Positions 24,101 through 36,328 of a stretch of DNA of 64,000 nt are shown in pieces. A model generated the notes under the pieces. The model ran no database searches. It had not been told where the DNA came from and saw only the letters and a list, made by a program, of their open reading frames with translations. The position numbers and the translations under genes were made by a program. The stretch spans positions 31,380,402 through 31,444,401 of the forward strand of contig OY821750.1 in the NCBI GenBank assembly GCA_963682055.1, written 5' to 3'. The number at the start of each line of letters is the position of its first letter. Positions within the stretch are counted from its first letter, which is position 1. The stretch comes from Primula veris. Lineage: Eukaryota > Streptophyta > Magnoliopsida > Ericales > Primulaceae.

Positions 24101-25830
24101 ATTAAATATTCATCAGGTGATACAGTGATATAGTTTAAGCTAATAGTCGAAGTTGACCGAGGCATACATAGTGATCGTCTTGTAGCAACTTTTAACAGAA
24201 ACTGAACACTCTGGCTTTCTCTAAGATTGAGAACAAATAAGCTGGCAAAAGATTATCTCCTTTCTAATGCCAGGGAAGCAAAAATTGGGCACTCAAATGC
24301 TTAGCAACTTATTTCTAAAAAACTAAGCTTTTTTGCAGCCAGAAAACCAAAAAACAACACAGGCCTACTTTCCAGATTCCAGACAATCAGAAAGGCTGAT
24401 AACTTTGGATATTCACAATAACCAAGAGAAACCTTGAAAGCTAATTAAAAGTAAACTTCTTTTTTTCCAATGAAGTGTAGTGAAATTCAAATATTTCTGT
24501 CTGTTTTGAACACTTCTAACAACTTTCTGGTCAGACCTTTTTAATCATAAATATACAACAGAGAGCATAATTGTAGCAAAAAAGATTGGAATTACTAGGT
24601 TAAGTAACAACAGACCAATTATTTCAAAGAAAATAAATTCTTTTTATTACACAGAAGGTAAATTGAGACATCAGTGATCAGAAAACAAACGAGATCCCTT
24701 TTTTTTTTACAAGAAATACTACAAAAAAACGTTAAACTAATCGGTCTTGAGAAATTCATCCTAACTCTGATTGAAATAAATATAAAATGGGAAAAAATAG
24801 TATACTATCCATCAACAAAGTAGCAATAAGAAAGTTTGGAAGCAACTTTTGATCTCAGCCTTTCTTTTTTTCCCCTAAAAGTTTCCCTCCTTTAAGGTAG
24901 TAAGCTTAAAAGCCAAGCCTTTTTTTATTTTCCTAGCCCGAGAAGAGCAAGAAGTTTAAGCCAAATAAACTCAACATTCTTTTTCTCGTTATCAATTAAG
25001 ATTTACTTAAAAGTTGCAGCCAAAAGCAAAGCTAAATTTGCTAAAACAATTTAGATTTAAAATTTGAAGTCAAAATGTTAATCTTGCAAATTTCATCCTA
25101 AAAGCCAATCAACTACGGTAACTAGCTACATTAAAAGTGGTCCATTTTCATTTCCTCCTAGTCTCCTACCCCCTAATAAAACAATTACAGTACTAACTAC
25201 TTTCCACTGTTTTAAAAAGTGCGCTTCGAAGTAAAAAAGCTCGATTCAAAGCTTAAAAAAAGCACCATTCAAAGATTATAAAAAGCACCATTCAAAGATT
25301 AGAAAAAGCCCGAGTCAAAGCTTGAAAAAAGCTCGATTCAAAGCTTGAAAAAAGCTCGATTCAAAGCTTGAAAAAAAGTTCGATTCAAAGCTTGAAAAAA
25401 AGCTCGATTCAAAGCTTTAAAAAAGCTTGATTCAAAGCTTAAAAAATCTCGATTTTCTGCTTTTTAGACGGCTAACATTTAAGTCTTTTTTACGCTTTTA
25501 TCATATCTATTGCAAAAACGCCTTAAGCTAAGATTTCGATTTTTAAAACACTTTAGCTAAACTCTAACAAATTACCTGATATTCGTCCCCGAATTCCAAC
25601 CTAAAAGCATCCTTGATCGCCTCTGCCGAGGCACGGTGCCCACCGCCCGTATCACTCATCAAAATCAGCACATTTTTAGGCCTATTCGCCCCAATTTGCA
25701 TCATTTCCATCGTATCATCGTCGTCGTCTTCCATCTCGACCTCATACCTCGGCCTCTTCTGCTGTATCCCAACTCTCTGGAACACCGTGCTCAATGATCT
25801 CGCTAAAGGCACCGGTGCTGTTGTCATCAC
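21106..25830 (-). CDS. monogalactosyldiacylglycerol synthase, type B
   Basis: Transfers galactose from UDP-galactose to diacylglycerol, making the plastid lipid MGDG. Type-B enzymes act at the outer envelope and in known plants are induced by phosphate shortage. Exons: 25830-25576, 24023-23851, 23123-22962, 22869-22728, 22317-22093, 21902-21840, 21635-21561 and 21366-21106; 1356 nt, 451 residues, all joins in frame at GT-AG sites. The N-terminal half has the [13 protein letters not shown] motif (GGGH about 62-65) and [13 protein letters not shown]. The GT28-like C-terminal half has [13 protein letters not shown] (about 264), VICGRNK and [16 protein letters not shown] (about 340-355). The short N-terminus with an acidic EDDDDD run and no evident transit peptide, and a length near 465, indicate MGD2/MGD3 rather than MGD1. 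A second ATG follows the first directly. MGD2 cannot be told from MGD3 here. Confidence 0.95.
25214..25556. repeat. TIR element with internal ~23-bp tandem repeats, MGD intron 1
   Basis: The ends GTTTTAAAAAGTGCG and, read backwards, GTTTTAAAAATCGAAA are inverted; both are bordered by ACT, a possible 3-bp duplication. Between them about eight units of the form AAAGCTTGAAAAAAGCTCG/ATTC run in tandem, decaying at the edges. The last part (ACGCTTTTATCATATCTATT, CTAAGATTTCG) is shared with 29888-30069. It sits in the first intron of the MGD gene, close to the exon 1 donor. Confidence 0.65.
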
Positions 25831-26500
25831 CTCTATATATGTATGTATATATGTCTATATATAGTGATATTAAATCCGTAACCAAGCACGTTCCAATCAA
25901 ATCGACTCTGACCCAGTTAATATAATCGAAAACCCGAAAAAACTCAGAAACCAGAATTCCAAACCGGCTTGCGAAAAAAACTAGAATTTTTCCAGAAACC
26001 TATTTATACATATACTATATATGTATCTACATATAGGTAAAGAAATAATAAATCAACAGCCTAGTAATTTCTTCCAAATATACCTTATACCCAGTAACAA
26101 GAACCCAAATCCTAACCAAACCTAGAAATCAGATTCCAAAATGAGACCTTAACGAGAGAGAATTTCGAGCAGGAGCTTAGAGAGGGAAATTTTGGGTCAA
26201 TCTGTAAACTTTCAAGAAAAGGGGTATAAAACCGCAATTTCCTTGAAATGTAAGAAGTACCCAGTTGAGAGAATTGGAAACCTTGGAAAACCCAGAAATT
26301 GGATTTTCGATTGAGGCTCTCAGCAGAGAGAGAGAGAGAGAAAGCGGGGAATGTTTGGTGTTTTATTGAAGAGAGAGAGAGAGATTTGTGACCGTAGGAT
26401 ATTTGTAAGTATGTGGTTTTTTTTTAGGAATGTTCTGATTGGTAGATTCGAATCTTTATTACACTAAGGTGAACTTATTTATATATATATATATAGGTCA
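25831..26500 (-). promoter_or_regulatory. MGD leader and promoter region
   Basis: Upstream of the MGD start on the minus strand there are two CT/GA tracts (about 26324-26342 and 26374-26388) of the kind found in plant leaders. A TATATATATATA tract at about 26479-26495 could supply the TATA element. The transcription start is not determined. No phosphate-response element was confidently located by eye. Confidence 0.4.
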
Positions 26501-29500
26501 TTATTTATTTTTATTTTATTTTTTTTACTTTTTTAGTTTGGGGGAAATTCCTCATTAGTCCATTAGATGAAAAATGATTAATGTTTGGTGCTAGTCTAAA
26601 AAATTAGTTGTCGTTAAGTGCTACTTTCATCGGAGCTGGGAGGTGGAGTCGGTAGACTGGCTCTGACCTATAAGGCAAAAGGCTTACTTATGATGCACGG
26701 GGCGATAAAGTTAGAATTTGGTTTGTGAGGAGACGATTCTGCGGATATGATATATAAAATAGGTTAGGGTGATACTGTACTGTTTTTTGTCGGGTTCTTT
26801 GCTAGCGTCTACTTGTCAACCAACCATTGAACTCGATCACTTTGTTAGTCTCCCGCTCACTTCCTTCCGTGAAAATAATGGATTTAACTATGAAAATACC
26901 GAGACTAGATAACATTTCAACTAGATAAGTAATATTTGTGCTAATCTAAATAGGTCTACGGCGATGTCACCATAGATGACAGACGAAGATCGTCGCTATC
27001 ATTGTTGGAGATGGCAGAGGTGGAGCTTCATTATCATTTCCTAATGCAGTTGTTCCCGTCACAATGCCGGTTCACCAATAGCGACGGTTATAGAACATAG
27101 AGAGAAATTTTGATATTGAAAGCTTTACCAAATGGTATATGAAATTGAAGTATAACTATGTAAGATAAAGTTTAGCAAAAGTAAGTTCGTTTACAGTTTG
27201 TTAGTTACCATATCGGTATACGAAACTATTTGTTTTGTACACTTTTGGGACAATGTGCATTCAATTGGTTGATGTGCATACTATCACGACACTTTATTGA
27301 ACACCGAAAGAGTAAAACCACGTATTGAGTATTTTAATTTATAAGTATGTCAGCTTAAAATTTAATTTAGGAGAAATTCAAAAACTTCAAGGGCATAAAT
27401 TGTGAGATTTAAAAGTGTGGGGTTATTTTACAAATTACCCCTAGTTTATGGTGGTTATTTGCATTTTATTATTTTAAGTAATTAAATTGGACAATGTTTA
27501 AGCATATTCTAGGAAATTTCGTTACGGCATATTACTGTAATATTCTGTACATCTGGAAATGTAATTGCATTTGTCACAAGCTTTACATAATTACATTAAA
27601 ACTTACCATTGTTAACTTAATATTGTTATATGTAATACGATTGTTATCTCTATTATTAACTAAAAATGTTAGCTAACAATGCAATTTTGTCTCTCCATTA
27701 GTTATGTTAAACTGTGTGTTAACTTTATAAATGTTAAAAACATTGTTAAAGATAACAATTTTTTTAATTGTTATTACTTGATGACATGGCAAAAAAGTCT
27801 ACACACGTCCACAATTAACTGTTATTTCTCACGTATATATTTTCTATCTCTACCATACTGCTATTTATTTTTTCCCAGCACATATTCATAGTACTATATT
27901 TTGAATAATTAATTTTTAATAAAAATAAATAACATTGTTAAAGTTAAAACTAATGTGAGTGTTTAACTTAATATATATGTGTCATTTAATAATTTTTTAA
28001 ATGATGATGTGTCACTAGTTAACAATAAAAATTTAACAAAACTATTATGGATGCTGTATTTACAACAAAAATAAAATTTACTTGTTTACAGTTACTTTTT
28101 CGACCTTTTTCTACATTGTATAAGGATTTATGATATATTTTCAAACAATGTTCGCAAGAAACAAGGAGAAAGTGAGTTTTCCCAAACTTTGCCAAAAATG
28201 TGACATGCATACAAACTTTTAGAAATTTGATCACGAAAATTGACATATAATTCTTAGTTATCTTAAATTATTGTAATCAATGTTGCGTGGAAGAAATTAT
28301 ATTACTTTACTCCTGAAGGACGTTACGTGTTTATAAAAAAATTTGTCATGAAAAATATTTCCAATTTATTTTATGGGGCCGTCATATACTAAATGCCTAT
28401 AGGCACGATCATATGATAACTATCTACACTTGTGGGTTTGGCAGAAAATAAGTGCTAGTGTGCTACCCTAATTGAGGGGTGACACTAGGGATTGTAGCAG
28501 GTGCGACCGTATCGGATTTACGATTTCGACGAATTTTCAGGGCCCCTGATGTTGACAGTAAAAAAAGTGTATGTATAAAAAAATTATTCATGAAAATATA
28601 TGCTAGTAAAAAAAAGTTTACAAAACTTATAAGTGCATAATCCATCATTTTTTCAAAATACTGTAAAAATAAATGCATCAATTAGTAAAACAATAGTGAA
28701 TATAGACCCCGTGATAAAATGTTTATTTGACATAAAATTTGGTATAATTTGACTATAAAGTTATTGTATATAATTTTTTTTTTGTTTATATTAATGATTT
28801 TTTTTTGTTTGAGAGTTAATTTTGGATTAATCTACTATTAATATATTTAATTGTAAAATTTCACACTTGAAACGACAATAGAAAAAAAACCCCAATTTTT
28901 TTCGACACCGGGCCTCAAAAATCTCAGAACCGCCCATGCGGCTTAATGTAGCCTTGGAAAACAATTAATACTTATCGATGTTTTTGTGGTGAAGGAGAAG
29001 TGCAAGTGACTTAACTCCTTAATTTGAGTTCTATGCACCAATTTAGGCAAGTTAGGCAAATATTACAAACTACCTTCAATCTATATCAACTTTGCATGCC
29101 AAAACTTTGTTTGATGATGTACTTTGGTAAAGAGTATTTCATTGTTTGTTACTATTCAATAGCACCAACATCAAAAGCTTATTTTGTCTCCATAGGACAA
29201 TTTTTATTTTTTTTTGAAAGGGTCACTATATATAGGACATTGATCTATAGATTTTTGGATTGATTTATGGATTTATAGAACACTACTCAACTGATAACAC
29301 CAATCATATTAAGCAAAAAATGATATTTTACCACGTATTCTGAATTTTCCAATCAAATTTAGTATTTCAGCACCACATAATTATGTAAAAGTTCTGTCAC
29401 TGACTACCACTTAACATTACGATTTACGACTTTATAACAAATTATATATATCTTTTGCATGACAATCGATACATGTATAATTTTGTATGCTTTTAATTTG

Positions 29501-29880
29501 AAGATGAAAATAAGCATTGCATCATTATGCTTTAAGTTGGTACCCCCCTCTAAGTTCATATGAAAAATAACATGTTTAGCAATAATTCATTATGGAATCA
29601 AATATGAGCAGTTGGTTCACAGTTCATCAAATAGTGATTGCCAAACTGGCTTTTCACATTATTTTTTTATAACAAAACTCGAGCTGATTTATGGACCAAG
29701 TAATATGTCTTTTATGTGGGAACCATATTCTTGACTTTATATATATGTTGGTGTGACATATGTAAACAAATTACATTATATTTTTGGGCCAGTATTGGAG
29801 TAACTATAAATGAAAATTAAGAACAAAGGGTGTCAACTGTTAAGTCTCCCCCATATCTCATTCAACAAGGCATTTTTAGT
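26501..29880. other. intergenic, transposon debris only
   Basis: AT-rich DNA without a supportable gene. Near 28374 (GGGGCCGTCATATAC), 28536 (TTTTCAGGGCCCCTGATG) and 28911-28937 (GGGCCTCAAAAATCTCAGAA) there are phrases typical of the ends of common plant hAT-like repeats, but they do not pair into one clean element. The frames at 27494-27891 and 28019-28246 are low-complexity AT-rich sequence. Confidence 0.45.
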
Positions 29881-29887
29881 ACCACAA

Positions 29888-30069
29888 TTTTAAAAAAAAA
29901 CGCGCTTTTTAGTGAAAAAACTCGATTTAAAACTCGATAAAGGTTCGATTCAAAGCTTAAAAAAAGCTCGCCTAAAATCTAAAAGTTTTTTTTTTTTTTT
30001 TTTTTTTTACGCTTTTAACATATCTATTACAAAAAAAACTTTAGCTAAGATTTCGCTTTTTAAAACACT
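29888..30069. mobile_element. second copy of the GTTTTAAAAA..TTTTTAAAAC element
   Basis: It shares the unit ATTCAAAGCTTAAAAAAAGC and the end ACGCTTTTAACATATCTATT..CTAAGATTTCGCTTTTTAAAAC with 25214-25556. It has only one or two internal repeat units and an enlarged poly-T run. Its left end is ATTTTAAAAAAAAACGCG. Confidence 0.6.
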
Positions 30070-30139
30070 ATTTTTTACAGGAGTGTACAGAAATTTCAGA
30101 AACAATCAATGTTGCAATTGCAACTATGGAAGTGAAATC

Positions 30140-30341
30140 TAGGGTTGAGTTCGGTCCGGTTCGCTTTTTGGCAAAATCGAAACCAAAACCGAGCAGATTT
30201 TTCGGTTTGATTTCCGTTTTTTTCGGCTTTTTCGGTTTTATTTTTAGTTTTTTTGTCCTTTTCGGTTCGGTTTTATTGTAAACCGAAACCAACTCGAAGT
30301 TATCGATCGGTTCGGTTTTTCTGGGTTTTCTCCCTGCCCTA
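30140..30341. mobile_element. hAT-type MITE, 202 bp, perfect 8-bp TSD
   Basis: The element begins TAGGGTTGAGTTCGG and ends TCTCCCTGCCCTA, with 5-bp terminal inverted repeats TAGGG/CCCTA. GTGAAATC lies immediately on both sides (30132-30139 and 30342-30349), the 8-bp duplication of hAT transposition. The inside is rich in TTCGGTTCGGTT and its complement. It is the best-preserved member of the CGGTTT family in this window. Confidence 0.9.
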
Positions 30342-30998
30342 GTGAAATCAAATATGATAGCAAATGTCTTTAAGCCTTTAAGGTACATCATACTATTATT
30401 TATGTGAAGATGCCTTATGAAGCCTTGAAACAATTATTTATAAATAAACATTGATAGTTTGAAAAATTACTGACACATATATACTATTATTTACAAATAA
30501 AACAGTTTTAAATTTAAAAAAAAAAACTGAAAAAAAGTTGTTCCTCCCTAAAAACATTACATTTCACTTCCATTGTACTGCACATATTTTTTCTACACTC
30601 ACTCTCTCTCCCTCTCTAAAGTATATTTTATGATTTTAAAGTCAATATCACAGAGCAATATGTACCAATTTATTTATTAAGAATCACAGGTATGACCACA
30701 TTTGTTTTGCAATAATATTATTACTTATTTATATAATTATTATTTTCTTTCAATTTTGGTTTTACGGCTTCCAATTTAATTTTCATTCAATTTCTTTGAC
30801 GTACTCATTCAATAAACTAATGGAAAGAAATTAAAAGAGACGAAGGAACAGAGACCGTATACGAATTACACCACGCATCGTGTGGGCACACCCGCTAGTA
30901 CATATAAAAGGAACAAGAACAGGTACAAAAACATAAGAAGCAATTCGACGTTGCTACTGGCTAGCTAACACTTCGAAATCATAATAGGTTCACAACGC

Positions 30999-32600
30999 TT
31001 ATTCGCAAACCACAACTTTGCAAGTCGGTAATAAGGCCCTTGGAAACGATAGAAGTTCCTTAAAGAAGTTAGCGTCATCCTCCTCGGTATGCAAGATCAA
31101 CTTCTTTAGAACTTTGGCATTTTTGAGAATGTATTTAACAACTTCCATCTCATCTTCAAAATATCCAAAAGGTTGGATTTTTACTTTCATCAAAGTCGAA
31201 ACGGAAATAGTAAGGCACTTCATGGAAGGGTAAGGGGACATAATCTTCCCTCTCTATTAATGGATATCCCTAATGATTAAAAAATATATGTGAGAAAACA
31301 AACCACAAAAAACCCTCAAACTAGCATAGAAATCAAGTGACTGAAAGCCTTTTAACAAGATCGAATTTACCCTTTACCTGGTCGATATGTAGAGTTTCAA
31401 GACATGGTGAGTTCATTAACAGTTTTGACAAGAACTTCCATCCACGATCAGGTAAGACTAAATTGCGGCAACGCTGGTTTACACAGGCTGATGGTTTTCA
31501 CAAAAAGCAGATTATTAGTCAATTTCAAGAGATTAACAAAAAACAAAAAAAAAACTAACAAGCAATCTACATGCGCCGTAAAAACGTACCAACACTGATC
31601 GAACAGATAAGACTGGTTTTTCAACTTGAGATATCTTGTGGATGAAATCTTCAATATCATTGGAATGGTTTTCACGGTAATTAAAATTGATCTCGGCTTC
31701 TACAAGATGGCCCATGTTTACTACACAAAGTATTCCGGAATCATCACTGAAACCAAAGTATAAAGGAGATTGTGTATCGATGACGATTCGGTATTCCTCA
31801 AATATTTGCAAATCTCGTATTTTAAATTTTATCAGGCTCGGTGCAATAATGTTAACCACAGGCACATCCTCCCATTCACTCCTCTTCAATTTTAATTCTT
31901 CGAGCACAGGGCAATCAAATACAATCTTAGTAAATGTCACATCATCAGAAAAATGCACTGCAACAAGATAGGGGGTCCTAAGAGAAGATAGCCGATCATC
32001 TACCTTCTCTTAGAACCCTCCGTCACTAAGATTCTATCTGATTGCCCTGTGTTTGAACTTGAAGAACTAAAATTACAGAGTTGTAAATGGGAAGATGTGC
32101 TTGTGGTTAACATTATTGCACCTAGCCTGAAAAGATTGATTATACATAATTTGCAAATTTTTTTAAGGAATACCAAATCGTCATCGACACGATCTCTTTT
32201 ATACTTTGATTTCAGTGATGATTTGGGAAGACTTTGTGCAGTAAACATGGGCCATCTTATCAAAGCTGAGGTGTTTTTTCTCACAAGTGATCCAGAAGCA
32301 TCAAGTTTAAGAACCACAAGCGCGTTGCAAAGAAATACTTCTGAAGGCAGTATACCTGGATGCTTTATACTAATAGAGATATCGAGCTCTTGAACTTTAC
32401 ACTGTAAAACAACAGCGAGCGGAGCCATGCATTAATAATCGAACCATCATAATCATGGTACCCTTTCAAACTGAACTTTTGTAAACATTTATTGTCGCGT
32501 AGTAGCAGTACTCGATTAACAAAGCTTGTGAATTTTCTATCACATTCTAAATCATAAGGATACTTTAATTTGTTACATCTTCAAAGTCCAAATTATGAAC
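30999..32600 (-). pseudogene. F-box/LRR/FBD-type gene remnant
   Basis: Minus-strand pieces in gene order: KFTSFVNRVLLLRD (near 32540), a frameshift, VQELDISISIKHPGILPSE and VVLKLDASGSL (about 32400-32290); then SLRTPYLVAVHFSDDVTFTK and CPVLEELKLKRSEWED, ending SVRSVL before a GTACG donor (31985-31588). WKFLSKLLMNSPCLETLHI follows before GTAAAG (about 31490-31380), and last an FBD-like exon (31241-30999: MSPYPSMKCLTISV, ILKNAKVLKKLILHTEED). These are the leucine-rich and FBD parts of the plant F-box/FBD family, normally substrate receptors of SCF ubiquitin ligases. The F-box itself is not found. A frameshift near 32410 and a reversed insert (31991-32280) break it, so it is a pseudogene. Confidence 0.75.
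31690..32280. repeat. inverted duplication inside the F-box remnant
   Basis: The left arm, about 31690-31987, codes on the minus strand (ELKLKRSEWED, NIIAPSLIKF, FGFSDDSGILCVVNMGHL). The right arm, about 31991-32280, codes the same part on the plus strand (ELKLQSCKWED, NIIAPSLKRL, FDFSDDLGRLCAVNMGHL). The centre is a near-perfect hairpin, CTAAGAGAAGATAG / CTACCTTCTCTTAG around CCGATCAT. The arms are similar but clearly diverged. Confidence 0.9.
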
Positions 32601-35600
32601 TTCAAGAGTACAGAAAAATCCAAACAAAAAAGCAATTAACTCATCCAACCGGAAGAAGGGGCTAACATCGCCAAATTAGGTGTCATTACGACACTCCGTG
32701 CTTTTTAACTCATATCAAATAATACTTTTTTCTATTTTTGTAATCAAATCAAACTATAAATGCACTAGTTATACATTGTATTTTACATTTGAAAAATATG
32801 TTTTATTTGTAATTTTTGGCATTTTTGGGTTTTAAAAACCTTGCAAAACACAACTAAGTCCAAAAAAATCATAAGAACGTAAAAATTTCAAAACTAAAAA
32901 TAGAGACGATTAACCAATGTACATACATGCTGTTAGATTTCATATAAAAAATATAGAGAAACTTGTTTCTATATGCAGGGGGCTAAGCCAAGTATCATAA
33001 ATCGGATGCTGAATTTGCATAAAACTAATGTTTAAGTGAAAATTTAAATTTTGAAGTTATGAGGGTGCATATTATAGCCACCGATAGTCTCCATCGCCCT
33101 TAGCCCCGCTTCCCAGATGATTTACAATATTACATGATATATATATATACATATATAGACAAATCATATATGAGCATGCATGAATTAATCAAACACCCCT
33201 CCCCCTCTCTCTCCCCCCTCCCCAAACTTATACGAAAATGAAAATAATTTGACGAAAAAACATTTTCCTGTGTTTACTTACATAGAAAAATTAGTGAAAA
33301 AGAAAACAAAGGAAAGTGAGGAAAAAACTTTGTTTGTATAATCCTTCCAAAATTGTGAGGAAAATAAAGACAAATAGGAAAAGTCGGACCAGCTCCCTCC
33401 TCTCTCTCCTTTTTTTTCTTTACTTTTCTTTTGATTTTCCAACCTTACAAACACACGACCAGAAAATGATTTCAAATTCATTTTCCTTATTTTTACTTTT
33501 TTTTTTTTTTTTTTTTCCGTGACATTTTTCGGATTTTAAACACGCATTATGTAAAACTCATTTTCCACTAATCTTATTGATAACTCATTTCCCAATCAAC
33601 AAGTTGTGAGAAAATTTAGTGATAGAATTATCGTGTCAATTATGTAAAACTTTAAATTTGTAATTTGTAAATTCCTTATTCATATATATTTTACCGTGGA
33701 ACAAGACTAACTTAAAAATGTTAGGACGCCGAACCATTCTATATCTCGCATTCGCTTTTTATGTTTTCAATATTTTTAGATGGTACATTTTCAATATCAT
33801 TCTATTATAATAAGTCAATCGAAATCAAATGAGTCTGTCCAATTTAGCTATTTTTTTTTCAAAAATACATCTACACATTTATATTAATTGCAATAATATC
33901 ATACTTTCATAAAAATATAAAAACTAAAAACTAATAAAACTATTTATCTCTCTTTAACAACCAAATATTCTTTTAAATATTAAACTATGTTTTTTTTTTT
34001 GTATTATCCACGTATTTATATTATAATTATACCTATTTTCTATATTTTTATTGCATTACGCGCCGCACACGCAACACATGATGCACGATTACTAGTATAT
34101 ATATGACAAGATCTTATAAAAAAACCAAAAATGTGTTGCCAATTAAGATCTATAATGTGCAAGTAACAAGATGTGATTAGAGACTAACTTTTGTAAAGAG
34201 TTAAAAGTCTTTTTCAAAAACGGATTAAGGAGATTTTGGCATAAATATACTTACAAATGCATTTCTTTCCTACCACTATATATATCTTAATTATTGCCAG
34301 ACCGGACCTGAATATACCTGGTTTATAAATTATAAATCACACTACACACATGAGGAACATATTAATATTGATTTGGAGCGTTTTTACGAAAAATTGTCCA
34401 TTTGAATGTTTTTTATGGTATCCATATATCCTCCCCCTTAATTAATTTGTTGTAACTCGTAAATAAGCAGTATCATTTAAGATGAATGAAAACAGAAATA
34501 ATTAACAAAAGCTAATTCATATCATCAAATAGCTAAGCAAACTTTTTTCTACAAAGCACTAATATGCAAAATTTGTATTCCAATTTCCTATAGCATAATC
34601 CGAAAATTAAATTCACAATGAACCAAATAATATACTAGCATCTTCTAAAAATATTAGTCATATATGTGATATGAATTTATAGTTTCATAAAGATTATAAC
34701 AAAAAATATAGAAAGTGTTGTAAAATTTATGTCATATGTGCTTATTTTGTATGTACCTGTAATTATTATGCCAACATATTCTTAATCATGACCATATCGA
34801 TGCATTATCAAGCCATACTCATATTTATGAAAATGAATATAAATAGTATGGAATCGAAAAGGATTATATTACCTTTATCTGGTAAATCACTTATTCGTTG
34901 CGTTTTCGAACTTATCCACATACATCTCCATTTATCGTCATCACCATCTCCATTAATGTCAGTGTTGCATTCGTCATTCATGTTTTGAGTGCGGCGCTAA
35001 TCGAAAGATACAACAATTAGGGTATAGTTTCGTCGTTTATAACGACATGTAATGGGCCTGAGATTTATAAATGAACATTAATGGGTTGTAGCTTCGCTGG
35101 TGCCCGGCCAACGCTCTATCAACTCAGATCAAAATAATTATCATTAGACGTGTATTAATAATTTAATATAATTACTTTTTTTTTTTTTTTTGTAATTATA
35201 GTAATTTAATAATTTAATATAATTACTAAATTATATTAATAATTTAGTATTTTTGAACTAAACTTTAGTCAGTTGCAGTTGAAGATAAATTATTCATTCA
35301 CAAGAAGAAAATGTACACAGTACTATGTTATCCTTTTTTCCTTGTATATGTTATCATTCAAAAGTTCATTTATATTTGAATACTTTGTTTTCCAATTTTT
35401 CTATTTTATTTGGTATTTACATGTTTATTATAATTAATATAAATATTTTATTACTTATATATTTATATAAGTGTGGACATAACATTTTTGTAATTATTGA
35501 CTAATTGGTACATTGGTTATCAATTTGGATGGAACTAACCTAAATTGGTTACATTGGTATCAGTCACGTCCAATATTGAAAATGAAAATAGTACGAAATA

Positions 35601-35756
35601 TTAATCGTTAAATTGGGATACTATATATATGATGCTAATTGATTGGGCATTAACTAACTGTAAAGTATTCTAGTTTTATACTATGTTGGATGGTTGAAAA
35701 TGTATTTAAGCACTTCTTAAAGTAGTTAGTTTGCAAATACTTACTAGTTTAGTGCT
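32601..35756. other. intergenic
   Basis: No gene is supported. GGGGGCTAAGCCAAGTATC (about 32980) and CGCCCTTAGCCCC (about 33098) may be the worn ends of a small transposon of the type also suspected at 45810-46330. Poly-T and AT runs occur at 33495, 33991 and 35180. The frames at 33278-33522 and 34788-34988 are low-complexity or isolated. Confidence 0.45.
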
Positions 35757-36005
35757 GCGTTCGGTCCCGTTCGGTTCGATTTTGGCAAAACCGAAACCGA
35801 GCAGATTTTTCGATTCGGTCTTTTTATTTTTTGAATCTAACCGAACCGGTTTGTTTCGGTCCGGTTTCGGTCTTTCGGTTTTTTTCTGGTTTTTTTCTGG
35901 TTTTCTTCGGGTCTTTTCGGTTATTTTTCGGTTTTCCGGTCTTTTTCGAGCTTTTTTGGTTTTTTCTGGTTTTTTTCGGGTCCGTGCTGTTCAAGCTTTT
36001 TATTA
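35757..36005. repeat. CGGTTTTT-rich repeat, copy 3
   Basis: It shares GTTCGGTTC.ATTTTGGCAAAACC and GAAACCGAGCAGATTTTTCG with the hAT-type element at 30140-30341, followed by many CGGTTTTTT units. The expected right-hand CCCTA end is missing. The Phe/Lys-rich frames across it are by-products of the repeat. Confidence 0.7.
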
Positions 36006-36061
36006 ACAACGCATCTCGTAGGCCAGAAACAACTCGATCTAGCAACTAGTAAACCCAATTT

Positions 36062-36328
36062 TCATTTAAACTGCATATTTTCTCTAAACTGCATTAACAA
36101 TAGTGTTACTTCTGGATTAAGTGCAACTTTTTCATGGGTGGCAAGGAAGGTAAGATCATCGTGTCTAATTTCGAACCGCACACTTATTCCTGGATCAAAA
36201 CACTGGTTCTCCGATGAGTCTCTTGTTTTCCGTTCATAACCATTAATCCATTTTTCAAACATTAAACAATTAAGAATTAACAATCCGAAACTACAGACGT
36301 TTTCATACTGAAAAGGGTATTGTTCCAA
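36062..36328 (-). pseudogene. possible protein-kinase C-lobe remnant
   Basis: A minus-strand frame of 88 codons has no ATG at its head. It contains YENVCSFGLLILNCL, which resembles the DVYSFGxLxLE subdomain IX segment of plant Ser/Thr kinases, and ends PEVTLLLMQFRENMQFK. The catalytic lobe is absent and I find no adjoining exon. The resemblance rests on one motif, so this could be an unrelated frame. Confidence 0.25.

Noticed and set aside
32000..32428. A continuous 142-codon minus-strand frame as one F-box-like protein
   Set aside because: Only its first ~45 codons are in the sense of the F-box remnant; the rest reads through the inverted arm in antisense.
35080..35135. tRNA- or SINE-like sequence on the minus strand (GAGTTGATAGAGCGTTGGCC)
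   Set aside because: It resembles a D-arm/A-box, but no acceptor-stem pairing, anticodon arm or GGTTCGA-type B box follows.
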